Source of the DNA: Bacteroidales bacterium
Lineage (GTDB): Bacteria; Bacteroidota; Bacteroidia; Bacteroidales; VadinHA17
Length of the DNA: 64,000 bases
Direction: 5' to 3'
Assembly: GCA_003141895.1 (NCBI GenBank)
Contig: PLNT01000011.1
Coordinates: 109,112-173,111, forward strand
Shown here: piece by piece, positions 1 through 8,872 of the stretch
Position numbering within the stretch: the first letter of the stretch is position 1
How the letters are laid out: each line of letters starts with the position of its first letter
The notes under the pieces: model-generated
The model's database searches: none
The model's input: only the letters and a program-made list of their open reading frames with translations
Told to the model about the DNA's origin: nothing
Translations under genes and position numbers: made by a program

Positions 1-47
1 ATCCATCTTTATATAATTGAAATATTAATAAATTAATAGCCGTTTTT

Positions 48-78
48 ACCCCCCTTTAGGGTGGAAGGGGGGCAAAGC
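48..78. repeat. REP-like G/C-run palindrome upstream of radA
   Basis: A run of C, a short spacer (ttta), and a run of G followed by ggaagggggg form an imperfect palindrome. The same pattern occurs at about 23490 and elsewhere in the window. The upstream part of the ORF-track radA frame (from GTG 61) lies inside it, which argues against that start. Confidence 0.7.
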
Positions 79-96
79 ACAATGGGGGTTAAAATT

Positions 97-1458
97 ATGG
101 CCAAGTCCAAAACAATATTTGTATGCCAGAACTGCGGAGTTGAATCTGCAAAGTGGATCGGACGATGTCCTTCATGTAAAGAATGGAATACCTATCATGA
201 AGAAATAATTGCTCCTGCATCTTCGAGGGAATCGTCATTCATTATGAACCAGGAAAAAAGGAAGCCTGAACTCCTCGATAGTATCAAGGCTGATGAGTAC
301 GGCCGTCAAAAGACAGGCATATCGGAACTCGACCGTATCCTTGGCGGGGGCATTGTTGGTGGTTCGCTTATTCTTCTTGGGGGAGAACCAGGTGTAGGCA
401 AATCAACCCTGGCTCTCCAACTGGCCCTGGCACTGAAAGGGAAAAATATACTGTATGTGTCAGGAGAAGAAAGTGAAGAACAAATAAGTCTCAGGGCACG
501 AAGGATGAAAAACACAAATCCATTATGTTATATTCTCAGTGAAACTGATCTTGAAAGTATTCTCACGCATGCTGAAAATATAAAACCGGGATTAATAATA
601 ATTGACTCAATCCAGACTATAAACAATTCACTGTTGGAATCTTCTGCCGGTTCAGTAACACAGGTCAGAGAATGCGCTGCCCAGCTTCTGAAATACTCAA
701 AGATTACAGGGATACCTGTTTTCCTGATCGGTCATATTACAAAGGATGGAACACTTGCAGGTCCAAAAGTTCTTGAGCACATAGTAGATGTGGTTCTCTA
801 CTTTGAAGGTGATAACAATTATGTCTACAGGATTCTCCGTTCAGTAAAAAACAGGTTCGGATCAACATCTGAGCTGGGTATTTTTGAAATGGTCGAAACC
901 GGATTGAGAGAGGTTGATAATCCTTCTGAAATGTTTATCAATCAGCACGATGAAGCTCTGAGTGGAATCTCGATTGCTGCAACTGTCGATGGACTGAGGC
1001 CCTTTCTTATAGAGACCCAGGCTTTAGTCAGCAGCGCCGTTTATGGAACGCCGCAAAGAAGCTCAACCGGGTTTGATATAAGAAGACTTAATATGTTGCT
1101 TGCGGTTCTTGAAAAAAGAGCTGGTTTTAAATTAGGTGTTAAAGATGTATTCCTGAATATAGCAGGAGGCATCAAGGTAAATGATCCGGCGATAGATATG
1201 GCGATAATGAGTTCTGTGCTTTCGTCAAATCTTGATATACCGATAGGACGTGAAACCTGTTTTGCAGGAGAAGCTGGACTTTCGGGAGAAATAAGACCTG
1301 TCTCCCGGATTGAACAAAGAATAAGGGAAGCTTCAAAAATGGGTTTCAACAAAATATATATATCCAAATATCACAGGAATATCTCCCTCAAGGATCTTAG
1401 CATAGAAGTTATACAGGTAGGGAAGATAGAGAATCTGATAAGGGGGCTGTTTAGCTAG
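97..1458 (+). CDS. radA: DNA repair protein RadA
   Basis: RadA is a RecA-like ATPase that helps process recombination intermediates by promoting branch migration. The 453-residue protein has the full family layout. An N-terminal zinc finger shows CQNC at residues 10-13 and CPSC at 24-27. A P-loop GGEPGVGKST lies near residues 95-104. The RadA-specific KNRFG motif is near residue 250. A C-terminal Lon-protease-like domain follows. The track starts at GTG 61, but residues 1-12 of that frame come from an intergenic palindrome; ATG 97 gives the usual N-terminus MAKSKTIFVCQNCG and a length close to the E. coli protein (460). The gene stands alone, followed by a repeat-filled gap and a convergent gene. 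Identification is secure. Confidence 0.95.
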   Translation: MAKSKTIFVCQNCGVESAKWIGRCPSCKEWNTYHEEIIAPASSRESSFIMNQEKRKPELLDSIKADEYGRQKTGISELDRILGGGIVGGSLILLGGEPGVGKSTLALQLALALKGKNILYVSGEESEEQISLRARRMKNTNPLCYILSETDLESILTHAENIKPGLIIIDSIQTINNSLLESSAGSVTQVRECAAQLLKYSKITGIPVFLIGHITKDGTLAGPKVLEHIVDVVLYFEGDNNYVYRILRSVKNRFGSTSELGIFEMVETGLREVDNPSEMFINQHDEALSGISIAATVDGLRPFLIETQALVSSAVYGTPQRSSTGFDIRRLNMLLAVLEKRAGFKLGVKDVFLNIAGGIKVNDPAIDMAIMSSVLSSNLDIPIGRETCFAGEAGLSGEIRPVSRIEQRIREASKMGFNKIYISKYHRNISLKDLSIEVIQVGKIENLIRGLFS

Positions 1459-1478
1459 TATGTTTATGGGATTATAAG

Positions 1479-1700
1479 ATTGCTTCGTCGCGTTGCTCCT
1501 CGCAATGACCCGTCGTTCTATAATGTTCCTGTCTTGATACCAAAACAAATTTAAATAGTTTGGTCCGTCATTGCGAGAAACGAAGTGACGAAGCAATCCC
1601 CCAATGACCCGTTGTTTTATAATGTACTGTCCTGATCCCAAAGTAAATTTAAATGGTTTGGTCCGTCATTGCAGGAACGAAGTGACGAAGCAATCCCCGT
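1479..1700. repeat. Intergenic repeat cluster: GATTGCTTCGTCG motif and 99-bp direct repeat
   Basis: An inverted copy of the GATTGCTTCGTCG...GCAATGACC motif (1479-1510) is followed by two copies of an about 99-bp direct repeat. The copies begin at aatgaccc 1504 and 1603, and each ends in a forward-oriented motif (GTCATTGCGAG...GAAGCAATC). A further single copy lies at 7674-7706. The region between radA and the convergent PBP gene holds nothing else recognisable. Confidence 0.85.
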
Positions 1701-1732
1701 TGCACCTTTACGTCATTATACCTTTACGCCTT

Positions 1733-4081
1733 TTAGTATCTTGTTCTTCTCGAATTATCGCTCCGTGAACTATTCTTCTTAACCTTATTACAGTCGAGTT
1801 CCATGTTAAAATTCGACGGGACTTCAAATTCATCGGTTTGCATGCTGCTGAATTGTGGATCAGCATATACTTTTGTGAGAAAGTGGCCCATTATCGGAAG
1901 TGCCATATTTGCTCCCGATCCTTCTCCCAATGCTTCAAAATGAATAGCCTGATCTTCCCAACCGCTCCAGACTCCGCCCACAAGGTGAGGAGTTACAGCC
2001 ATAAACCATCCGTTGGAATGATTCTGGGTAGTCCCGGTTTTTCCGCCAATCTGATTCATAAGATTAAAATCCCTTCTTAGCTTGTTCCCGGTTCCGTGAA
2101 GTACTACTCCCTGCAGAAGATTAATCATGAGATAAGCCTGGTTTTCACTTAACACCTCTTCTATTTTGGGAGTAAATTTCGATATCGTATTCCCATTTTT
2201 GTCCTCAATACGGGTGACATACATTGGCCTGGTATAAACACCTTTATTGGCAAATGTTCCATAAGCACCAACCATTTCTTCAAGTTTTATATCTGATGTA
2301 CCAAGAAATATTGACGGTACCGGATCAATAAAACTTCTGACTCCCATCTTGTGCATAAGATCGGTTACTGCAGTTGGTTTAAACTGCTTCATTAACCATG
2401 CAGAAACATAATTTTCAGATTCAGCCAGTCCCCATGCCAGAGTAACCATTCTCCCATGGAAATTCTTTGGTCCGGTACTCCTTGGTGACCAGGCAACAGA
2501 ATCACCGGGAATATCAAAATACTGCGGAATATCAGGAACCTCCAGACATGGTGAATATCCGTTTTGCATCGCAACAGTATAAAGAAAAGGTTTAATTGTA
2601 CTTCCGATCTGTTTCCTCTGCTGTGTTACTGCATCATACTTAAAATACCTGAAATCGGGGCCTCCGACATAAGCTTTAACATATCCATTAACAGGTTCTT
2701 CGACCATAAATGCCGAGCGAATGAAATATTTAAAATATCTGATGGAATCAAGAGGCGTCATTATAGTATCCCTGTCTCCCTTCCATGAAAAGACTCTCAT
2801 ATTGACTTTTGTATTAAATGCCTGCATGATTGAGTCGTCGGAATAGCCTCTTGCCCTCATAATATAATATCTGTCACTCTGATGGAGAGACGCCATGATG
2901 AGATCATCAGTTTCCTTTTTGTTCAGATCATCAGAAAAGGGAGGGTTCTTGAATCCTTTTGCGCGATGGTTGAATTCCGGTTGAACCACTTTTGAAAGAT
3001 GTTCAGCCAATGACTCTTCCGCATATTTTTGCATACGCGAATTAATAGTAGTATATATTTTCAGGCCGTCACGGTAAATATCATAATTTGTGCCATCAGG
3101 TTTTTTATTTTTGTTACACCAACCATAGAGTGGATCATTATTCCATTCCCATAATGCATCTTCATAAGAATCAGGATTAGCATATTTTGACCTGTCAGGT
3201 TCTGGCTTTCTCATCCTGGTTGTCAGATACTGCCTGAGATAGGTGGCCATACCAGTGTTATGATCTTCCAGCTTGAAGTCGACCACAATCGGCAGTTTCA
3301 TTACAGAATCTGCAACTGCGGAACTAATATATCCATAATGTGCCATCTGGGATATTACCACATTTCTCCTCTGCAGCATCATATTATAATTTCTTACAGG
3401 GTTATACTTTGTTGATGCTTTTAGCATTCCAACCAGGACAGCTGCCTGCTGTAGATTCAATGAATCGGGAGTAGTATTGAAATAAACCTTTGCTGCCGAC
3501 CTTATTCCGATAGCATTATAGCTAAAGTCGAATTTATTGAGATACATAGTAATTATCTCTTCCTTGGTGTAACTCCTCTCCAGTTTTACAGCGGTTTGCC
3601 ACTCCTTAAATTTGGAAACACCCAGCTTAATTTTTCTCATGAGATTGGAATTTCTTGCAGTATCTCTCGGATAAAGCTGCTTTGCAAGCTGTTGTGTGAT
3701 AGTACTGCCGCCCCCTGTTCCCTGACCAAGAAGTATCGTTTTGACAACTGCCCGTCCAAGACCGCGTATATCAATACCCGAATGCCTGTAATACCTGCTA
3801 TCTTCTGTCGATATGAGTGCAGCTGTAAGATATGGCGACAAATCTTTATATACGGTCCAGGTCCGGTTCTCAATGCTTATTTTACCTAGGAGTACTCCGT
3901 CTTCAGAGATAACCTGCGCGGCAAGATAATATTCCGGATTTTCGAGTTCATCGAAAGTTGGCATCCTGCCAAGCTTCTCTTTTGATATTAGTATAAATAA
4001 TAAAATGACAAATACGAATGGAAAAGTGAACAAAGCCCAGAACCAGATAAGGTATTTTTTGTTGTTTGAATTGCCTTTCAT
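1733..4081 (-). CDS. Penicillin-binding protein 1A (bifunctional transglycosylase/transpeptidase)
   Basis: A class A PBP that polymerises lipid II into glycan strands and cross-links the peptides at the outer face of the inner membrane. The 782-residue protein has a short cytoplasmic tail and a membrane anchor at about residues 10-33. The GT51 domain shows the catalytic EDSRYYRHSG (Glu93) and GGSTITQQLAKQL (about 124-136). The transpeptidase domain has the active-site motif STIK (Ser494-Lys497), SEN near 550 and KTGT near 685. All catalytic motifs are intact, so both activities are expected. It is transcribed divergently from topA; a perfect TAnnTTTG -7 element lies 20 bases upstream of the ATG. 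The family assignment is secure; which of the mrcA/ponA-type names applies is a matter of convention. Confidence 0.93.
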   Translation of the reverse strand: MKGNSNNKKYLIWFWALFTFPFVFVILLFILISKEKLGRMPTFDELENPEYYLAAQVISEDGVLLGKISIENRTWTVYKDLSPYLTAALISTEDSRYYRHSGIDIRGLGRAVVKTILLGQGTGGGSTITQQLAKQLYPRDTARNSNLMRKIKLGVSKFKEWQTAVKLERSYTKEEIITMYLNKFDFSYNAIGIRSAAKVYFNTTPDSLNLQQAAVLVGMLKASTKYNPVRNYNMMLQRRNVVISQMAHYGYISSAVADSVMKLPIVVDFKLEDHNTGMATYLRQYLTTRMRKPEPDRSKYANPDSYEDALWEWNNDPLYGWCNKNKKPDGTNYDIYRDGLKIYTTINSRMQKYAEESLAEHLSKVVQPEFNHRAKGFKNPPFSDDLNKKETDDLIMASLHQSDRYYIMRARGYSDDSIMQAFNTKVNMRVFSWKGDRDTIMTPLDSIRYFKYFIRSAFMVEEPVNGYVKAYVGGPDFRYFKYDAVTQQRKQIGSTIKPFLYTVAMQNGYSPCLEVPDIPQYFDIPGDSVAWSPRSTGPKNFHGRMVTLAWGLAESENYVSAWLMKQFKPTAVTDLMHKMGVRSFIDPVPSIFLGTSDIKLEEMVGAYGTFANKGVYTRPMYVTRIEDKNGNTISKFTPKIEEVLSENQAYLMINLLQGVVLHGTGNKLRRDFNLMNQIGGKTGTTQNHSNGWFMAVTPHLVGGVWSGWEDQAIHFEALGEGSGANMALPIMGHFLTKVYADPQFSSMQTDEFEVPSNFNMELDCNKVKKNSSRSDNSRRTRY

Positions 4082-4100
4082 TTACTCAGAGTGTTTGGTC

Positions 4101-4108
4101 CAAAAATA
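4101..4108 (-). promoter_or_regulatory. Predicted -7 element of the PBP1A gene
   Basis: TATTTTTG on the - strand fits the Bacteroidota -7 consensus TAnnTTTG. It lies 20 bases upstream of the start codon, which gives a short 5' leader. Confidence 0.55.
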
Positions 4109-4137
4109 GTAAATAATAAAGAATCTTAACGGTTTAT

Positions 4138-4169
4138 TTTGAAGTTTGGTACCTAATTGACTTACTTTG
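4138..4169 (+). promoter_or_regulatory. Predicted topA promoter (-33/-7)
   Basis: TTTG (4138-4141), a 20-base spacer and TTACTTTG (4162-4169, one mismatch to TAnnTTTG) resemble the Bacteroidota housekeeping promoter. It lies about 30 bases upstream of the topA ATG. Confidence 0.45.
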
Positions 4170-4201
4170 TCGTCTGATAAAAAGAATAAATATCTGCTGT
4201 A

Positions 4202-6502
4202 ATGATCGAAAATCTTGTAATTGTTGAGTCGCCTGCAAAAGCGAAGACCATTGAGAAGTTCCTGGGAAAAGATTTCCGTGTAATGTCAAGTTTCGGACAC
4301 ATAAGGGACCTGGCTAAAAAGAATCTTGGTATTGATATTAAAAACAACTTCACTCCTGATTATGAGATTCCAAAGGAAAAAGCCAAAGTTGTAAGCGAAT
4401 TACGCAAAGCGGCCTCGGATTCGAAGAATATCTGGATAGCCTCCGACGAGGACCGGGAAGGTGAAGCAATTGCATGGCACCTTGCCAGTGTTTTGAAACT
4501 TGATCTTCTAACTACAAAAAGAATTGTATTTCATGAAATAACAAAAGAAGCTATTTCAAATGCAATTGAAAATCCACGGAAGGTTGATATGAATCTTGTC
4601 AATTCTCAGCAGGCACGACGTATTCTCGACCGGCTTGTGGGATTTGAAATATCACCGGTACTCTGGAAGAAGGTACAGCCTTCGCTCTCTGCAGGAAGAG
4701 TTCAGTCAGTAGCCGTTCGTTTAATTGTTGAAAGAGAAAGAGAGATAATCTCCTTTGAGTCAGAATCTTCTTTCAGGGTAACCGCTGTTTTCAGAATTAG
4801 TAGCGAAGAGAATGCTATTCTCAGGGCAGAAGCTTCCAAAAGATTCCATGATGAAAAAGAAGCTCTTGCATTTCTTGAGCAGTGCAATATTTCAAAATAT
4901 ACTATTGGCAATATCAGTATTAAACCGGGCACCCGTTCACCGGCTCCGCCTTTTACAACTTCAACACTCCAGCAGGAAGCTTACAGAAAATTGGGTTTTT
5001 CTGTAGCCCAGACAATGGCTGTTGCACAAAAGCTCTATGAGGCCGGTAAGATAACCTATATGAGAACAGACTCCACAAATCTTTCAAACCTGGCCCTGGT
5101 CAAGGCACGTGAAATGATTACTTCGGAGTTCGGCGAAAATTACTCCAAGACCCGTCAGTTTAAAACTAAATCAAAAGGGGCCCAGGAGGCACACGAGGCC
5201 ATTCGTCCTGCATATCTCGATAATCCAACAACAGCAGGCAGCCAGAATGAAAAAAGACTTTATGAACTTATCTGGAAGCGAACCGTCGCTTCACAGATGG
5301 CAGATGCCAGAATAGAAAAAACATCTATTTCAATAAATATGAATAATTCTCCGGTCACATTCCAGGCAAACGGAGAAGTTATTAAGTTTGACGGGTTCCT
5401 AAGGGTTTATTCCGAATCATCAGACCAGGAAAACACCGACGAAGACAGGTATGTTATCCCGCCAGTGACACAAGGAATGCCACTTTCATACGATAACATT
5501 ACAGCAACTCAGAAATATACAACTCCTCCTCCAAGGTATACCGAGGCGAGCCTTGTCAAAAAACTTGAGGAACTGGGAATTGGCAGACCTTCCACCTATG
5601 CTCCAACTATTTCAACTATTCAGAATCGGGGTTATGTTTCCCGCGAAGACAGGCCAGGAGAAAAAAGGGAACTAAAAATTATTACACTTCTTGACGGTAA
5701 ATTTGCAAATTCAACTAAAACCGAAGTTACAGGTAAAGAAAAATCTAAACTTTTTCCCCAGGATATAGGAATGATTGTTAATGATTTTCTTCTTGAGAAT
5801 TTTTCTGAAATAGTCGATTATCATTTCACTGCAGAAGTCGAGGAGCAATTCGATGAGATCGCTCTTGGCAATCTTAAATGGACCGGTATGATAGAACAAT
5901 TCTATTCCCCGTTTCATAAAACAGTTACAAATACTCTTGAGAAGAAAGAAAGAAAAACCGGGACAAGACTGCTAGGGAATCACCCTGAAACGGGTGAACC
6001 CATCACAGTCAGAATGGGGCGCTTTGGTCCGGTTGCGCAGATCGGTGATTCAGGAAATGAAGAAAAGCCAAGATTTGCAAGTCTCTCAAAGAACCAGCTG
6101 CTTGAAACGATCACACTTGAAGAAGCGCTCAACCTGTTCCGCCTTCCTCGTTCCCTCGGAGAGTATGATGGAGGTGAAATGGTGGTAGGAATCGGTAAAT
6201 TCGGTCCTTATATAAGATTCAAAAGCAAATTTTTCTCCTTAAAAAAAGGGGTGGATGATCCCTATACTGTGACATATGACAGAGCCATTGAAATAATACT
6301 TGAAAAGACAGAAAGCGATAAAAAGAAAGTTCTGAAGGATTTTGGAGATATTATGCTCCTGAACGGCAGATATGGACCCTATCTTGTAAAAGACAAGCAG
6401 AATTACCGGTTACCCAAAGGTACCGATGTTGAAAAACTTACTAAAGAGGATTGCGAAAAAATTATTGGCAGCAGTGATAAACCAAAAAGAGCTTCTAAAT
6501 AA
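4202..6502 (+). CDS. topA: DNA topoisomerase I
   Basis: Type IA topoisomerase that relaxes negative supercoils by passing one strand through a transient break. The 766-residue protein opens with VESPAKAKTIEKFLG, the start of the Toprim domain. The metal-binding acidic motif DEDREGEAIAWH lies at about residues 82-93. The catalytic tyrosine is in YMRTDST (Tyr286). The C-terminus has no Cys4 zinc fingers. It carries glycine-rich repeats of the GRFGPV / GKFGPYI / GRYGPYL type, as in Bacteroidota and chlamydial enzymes. The stop is followed after three bases by the next gene, so the two are probably co-transcribed. Confidence 0.96.
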   Translation: MIENLVIVESPAKAKTIEKFLGKDFRVMSSFGHIRDLAKKNLGIDIKNNFTPDYEIPKEKAKVVSELRKAASDSKNIWIASDEDREGEAIAWHLASVLKLDLLTTKRIVFHEITKEAISNAIENPRKVDMNLVNSQQARRILDRLVGFEISPVLWKKVQPSLSAGRVQSVAVRLIVEREREIISFESESSFRVTAVFRISSEENAILRAEASKRFHDEKEALAFLEQCNISKYTIGNISIKPGTRSPAPPFTTSTLQQEAYRKLGFSVAQTMAVAQKLYEAGKITYMRTDSTNLSNLALVKAREMITSEFGENYSKTRQFKTKSKGAQEAHEAIRPAYLDNPTTAGSQNEKRLYELIWKRTVASQMADARIEKTSISINMNNSPVTFQANGEVIKFDGFLRVYSESSDQENTDEDRYVIPPVTQGMPLSYDNITATQKYTTPPPRYTEASLVKKLEELGIGRPSTYAPTISTIQNRGYVSREDRPGEKRELKIITLLDGKFANSTKTEVTGKEKSKLFPQDIGMIVNDFLLENFSEIVDYHFTAEVEEQFDEIALGNLKWTGMIEQFYSPFHKTVTNTLEKKERKTGTRLLGNHPETGEPITVRMGRFGPVAQIGDSGNEEKPRFASLSKNQLLETITLEEALNLFRLPRSLGEYDGGEMVVGIGKFGPYIRFKSKFFSLKKGVDDPYTVTYDRAIEIILEKTESDKKKVLKDFGDIMLLNGRYGPYLVKDKQNYRLPKGTDVEKLTKEDCEKIIGSSDKPKRASK

Positions 6503-6505
6503 ACT

Positions 6506-7672
6506 ATGGTAGACCTGAATGATTATTTTAATCCTGTAAGCATCGAAGGACCTGATTTCAAGTATTTGACAGGACAGGCGGGCTTTCCCCACAATATTTC
6601 TATACATACCGAGAACCATCCTCTTAAGGATATCAGTAAATTTAAAATTGCGCTGTTTGGTGTTCCGGAAGGAAGAAACTCTCCTAATGCAGGTTCATTG
6701 AAAGGTCCGGATATGATCAGGGAACAATTATACTGCCTTGCCAAAATCCCTGGCAAATCTAAAATAATCGATCTCGGCAATATGAAGCAGGGCAGCACAT
6801 TTAACGATACCATTGCAGGATTAACGGATATTTTATCCATTTTAATAACAGAGAACCTGTTTCCTGTAATTATCGGAGGAACCAGTGCCCTTATCCCTGC
6901 TGTTGACAGAGCACTTTCTCAATTTATCAAAAGATATACTTTAATTGCTGTGGACCCGCGGATAGATTTCAGTAGCGAAAGGAAAGAACCTGATTCTTTC
7001 AATTATTTAAATGCTATCCTCAGCAATCACAAGAGTACCTTTTCACATTATATTAATATAGGTTATCAGACTTATCTTAATGATCAGCAAATAATAAACA
7101 GGTTTCTCAAACGACAGTCGGAGCTAATCAGGATCGGTGATGTCAGGCAGGCTATTTACCTTACAGAACCTCTTTTCAGGGATTCTGACGTGGCAATATT
7201 TGATATTTCCGCGGTCAGACAATCTGATGCCCCCGGAACTATCAGTACTTCCCCGAATGGTTTTTATGGAGAGGAGATCTGTCTTCTCGCCAGGTACGCG
7301 GGGATATCTGATAAACTGAAAGTATTTGGATTGTTTGATGTTAATCCGGAATATGATATCCGCAATCAGACTACCGGGTTGGCTGCCCAGATCCTCTGGT
7401 TCTTCCTTGAAGGTTTTTCTCAGAAGCAATACGAGACTCCCGTATTAAATATCAGTAATTCAGGACGATTCATTAAATATCATGTAAGGATCACCGATCT
7501 GGAAGATGATCTTATATTTGTAAAAAGTAACCTTACCGACAGATGGTGGATCGAACTTCCAGCTGAGAAAGATCAGAATCTCTATGTGGCATGTTCGCAT
7601 GAAGATTACCTCAAGGCTAACCGCAACGAAGTCCCCGAAAGGTGGGTTCAGGCTGTGGAAAGACTGAAATAA
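6506..7672 (+). CDS. Ureohydrolase (arginase/formimidoylglutamase) family protein with degenerate metal site
   Basis: A 388-residue protein with the arginase-like order of motifs, but several metal ligands look replaced. Family members use a binuclear Mn site built from GGDHS, DAHxD and SxDxD. Here the equivalents read GGTSA (124-128), DPRID (150-154) and FDISA (232-236), so both motif histidines and one aspartate of the last motif are missing. The downstream APG is kept. Related proteins in Bacteroidota are usually annotated as formimidoylglutamase. From the sequence alone catalysis on a ureido or guanidino substrate is doubtful, and a non-catalytic role is possible. The gene begins three bases after topA and probably shares its transcript. 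Confidence 0.7.
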   Translation: MVDLNDYFNPVSIEGPDFKYLTGQAGFPHNISIHTENHPLKDISKFKIALFGVPEGRNSPNAGSLKGPDMIREQLYCLAKIPGKSKIIDLGNMKQGSTFNDTIAGLTDILSILITENLFPVIIGGTSALIPAVDRALSQFIKRYTLIAVDPRIDFSSERKEPDSFNYLNAILSNHKSTFSHYINIGYQTYLNDQQIINRFLKRQSELIRIGDVRQAIYLTEPLFRDSDVAIFDISAVRQSDAPGTISTSPNGFYGEEICLLARYAGISDKLKVFGLFDVNPEYDIRNQTTGLAAQILWFFLEGFSQKQYETPVLNISNSGRFIKYHVRITDLEDDLIFVKSNLTDRWWIELPAEKDQNLYVACSHEDYLKANRNEVPERWVQAVERLK

Positions 7673-7673
7673 G

Positions 7674-7706
7674 CAGATTGCTTCGTCGCAAGCTCCTCGC
7701 AATGAC
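7674..7706. repeat. GATTGCTTCGTCG intergenic repeat, single copy
   Basis: Same motif as the copies at 1479-1700 (agattgcttcgtcgc...cctcgcaatgacc). It begins directly after the stop codon of the upstream gene. Confidence 0.8.
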
Positions 7707-7805
7707 CTTCATATTTAGATGGCATTATTTAGTAAAACTTTTCGGAAACAAATTCCTAAACCTTTCGTTTAACTGTGGTAAACCTAAAACTTAAATAAAT
7801 ACCGG

Positions 7806-7813
7806 TAAATTTG
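7806..7813 (+). promoter_or_regulatory. Predicted -7 element for the porP/gld operon
   Basis: TAAATTTG fits TAnnTTTG. Transcription would start near 7820, leaving a leader of about 60 bases before the preferred ATG at 7881. No clear -33 TTTG was seen. Confidence 0.45.
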
Positions 7814-7880
7814 TAAAGCAATCAGATTTTTATTTATTTTACTTGTTCAATCAATGGACATCGCATCTTTAAATAAAGAG

Positions 7881-8825
7881 ATGAAAAAACTAATTACTGC
7901 ATTTCTCTTTTTAGTATTGTTAGTACACCCGGTTTTTTCTCAGCAAGATCCTTTGTCGAGTCAATACATGTTCAACATTCTGACCTATAATCCCGGCGTG
8001 GCGGGAACCTCAGGAATGATCTGTGCCACAGCTCTTAATCGTCAGCAATGGGTAGGATTTAAAGGTGCTCCTTCAACTACCCTTTTCAATATCAGTGCTC
8101 CTGTTTCTCTCTTCGGCATAAAAAGCGGAGTTGGATTGGTTGTTGAAAGTGATAACATAGGTTTTGATAAAAATATAAACCTCACGGGAGCTTACTCTTA
8201 CATAATGGATCTTGCATCAGGGAAACTTGGAATCGGATTAAATCTTGGAATGTTTAGTATGGCACTTTCTCCTGACTGGCAAATACCATCCGGCGATGCG
8301 CATACTCCGGTTTCAGGAGATCCGTTAATTCCTGAAAGCAAAGAGAGTCATGTCACTTTTGATGCCGGACTAGGTTTCTTCTACAAGACGGACAAATATT
8401 ATGGTTCCCTTTCAGTTACTCATATAAATCAACCGAAACTAAACTTCAGCAAAGGCTCTCCATATATCAGCAGGCATTATTATCTAACAGGCGGATATAC
8501 ATTGCAATTACCTAATCCGTCGCTTGAATTAATGCCGTCTGCTTTTGTGTACAGCGATGGAAAGGCTTTCCAGTATGCAATAACTTCTTTGATCAGATAC
8601 AATAAAAAAGTATGGGGGGGCGTTTCTTACAGAGCCGGCGATGCCTTTATCGGAATTGTAGGGCTACAGCTATTTAATGGAATCAGGCTTGGTTATTCGT
8701 ATGATTTTACAATTTCCGATGTACGAACGAACAGCAGTGGCTCGTATGAATTTGTGGTTAATTATTGCTTCGACCTGAACCTGGGCAAAAGCCCGATGAA
8801 ATATAAAAGTATCAGATTTTTATGA
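7881..8825 (+). CDS. PorP/SprF family type IX secretion outer membrane protein
   Basis: An outer membrane beta-barrel of the PorP/SprF family. SprF-type members help export or anchor type IX substrates that carry type B C-terminal domains. The N-terminus is a signal peptide ending at ...HPVFSQ, followed by the family hallmark QDPLSSQYMFNILTYNPG. The rest is rich in alternating beta-strand sequence, with a YSYDFTIS motif near the end. The track starts at ATG 7854, but ATG 7881 gives a normal signal peptide (MKKLITAFLFLVLL) and is preferred; it yields 314 residues. The gene stands 47 bases upstream of gldK, the usual arrangement in gliding or T9SS loci. Confidence 0.9.
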   Translation: MKKLITAFLFLVLLVHPVFSQQDPLSSQYMFNILTYNPGVAGTSGMICATALNRQQWVGFKGAPSTTLFNISAPVSLFGIKSGVGLVVESDNIGFDKNINLTGAYSYIMDLASGKLGIGLNLGMFSMALSPDWQIPSGDAHTPVSGDPLIPESKESHVTFDAGLGFFYKTDKYYGSLSVTHINQPKLNFSKGSPYISRHYYLTGGYTLQLPNPSLELMPSAFVYSDGKAFQYAITSLIRYNKKVWGGVSYRAGDAFIGIVGLQLFNGIRLGYSYDFTISDVRTNSSGSYEFVVNYCFDLNLGKSPMKYKSIRFL

Positions 8826-8872
8826 TTATTAAAAAAAATTAACTTACTTGCAATACAAAATTCTATAGTATT

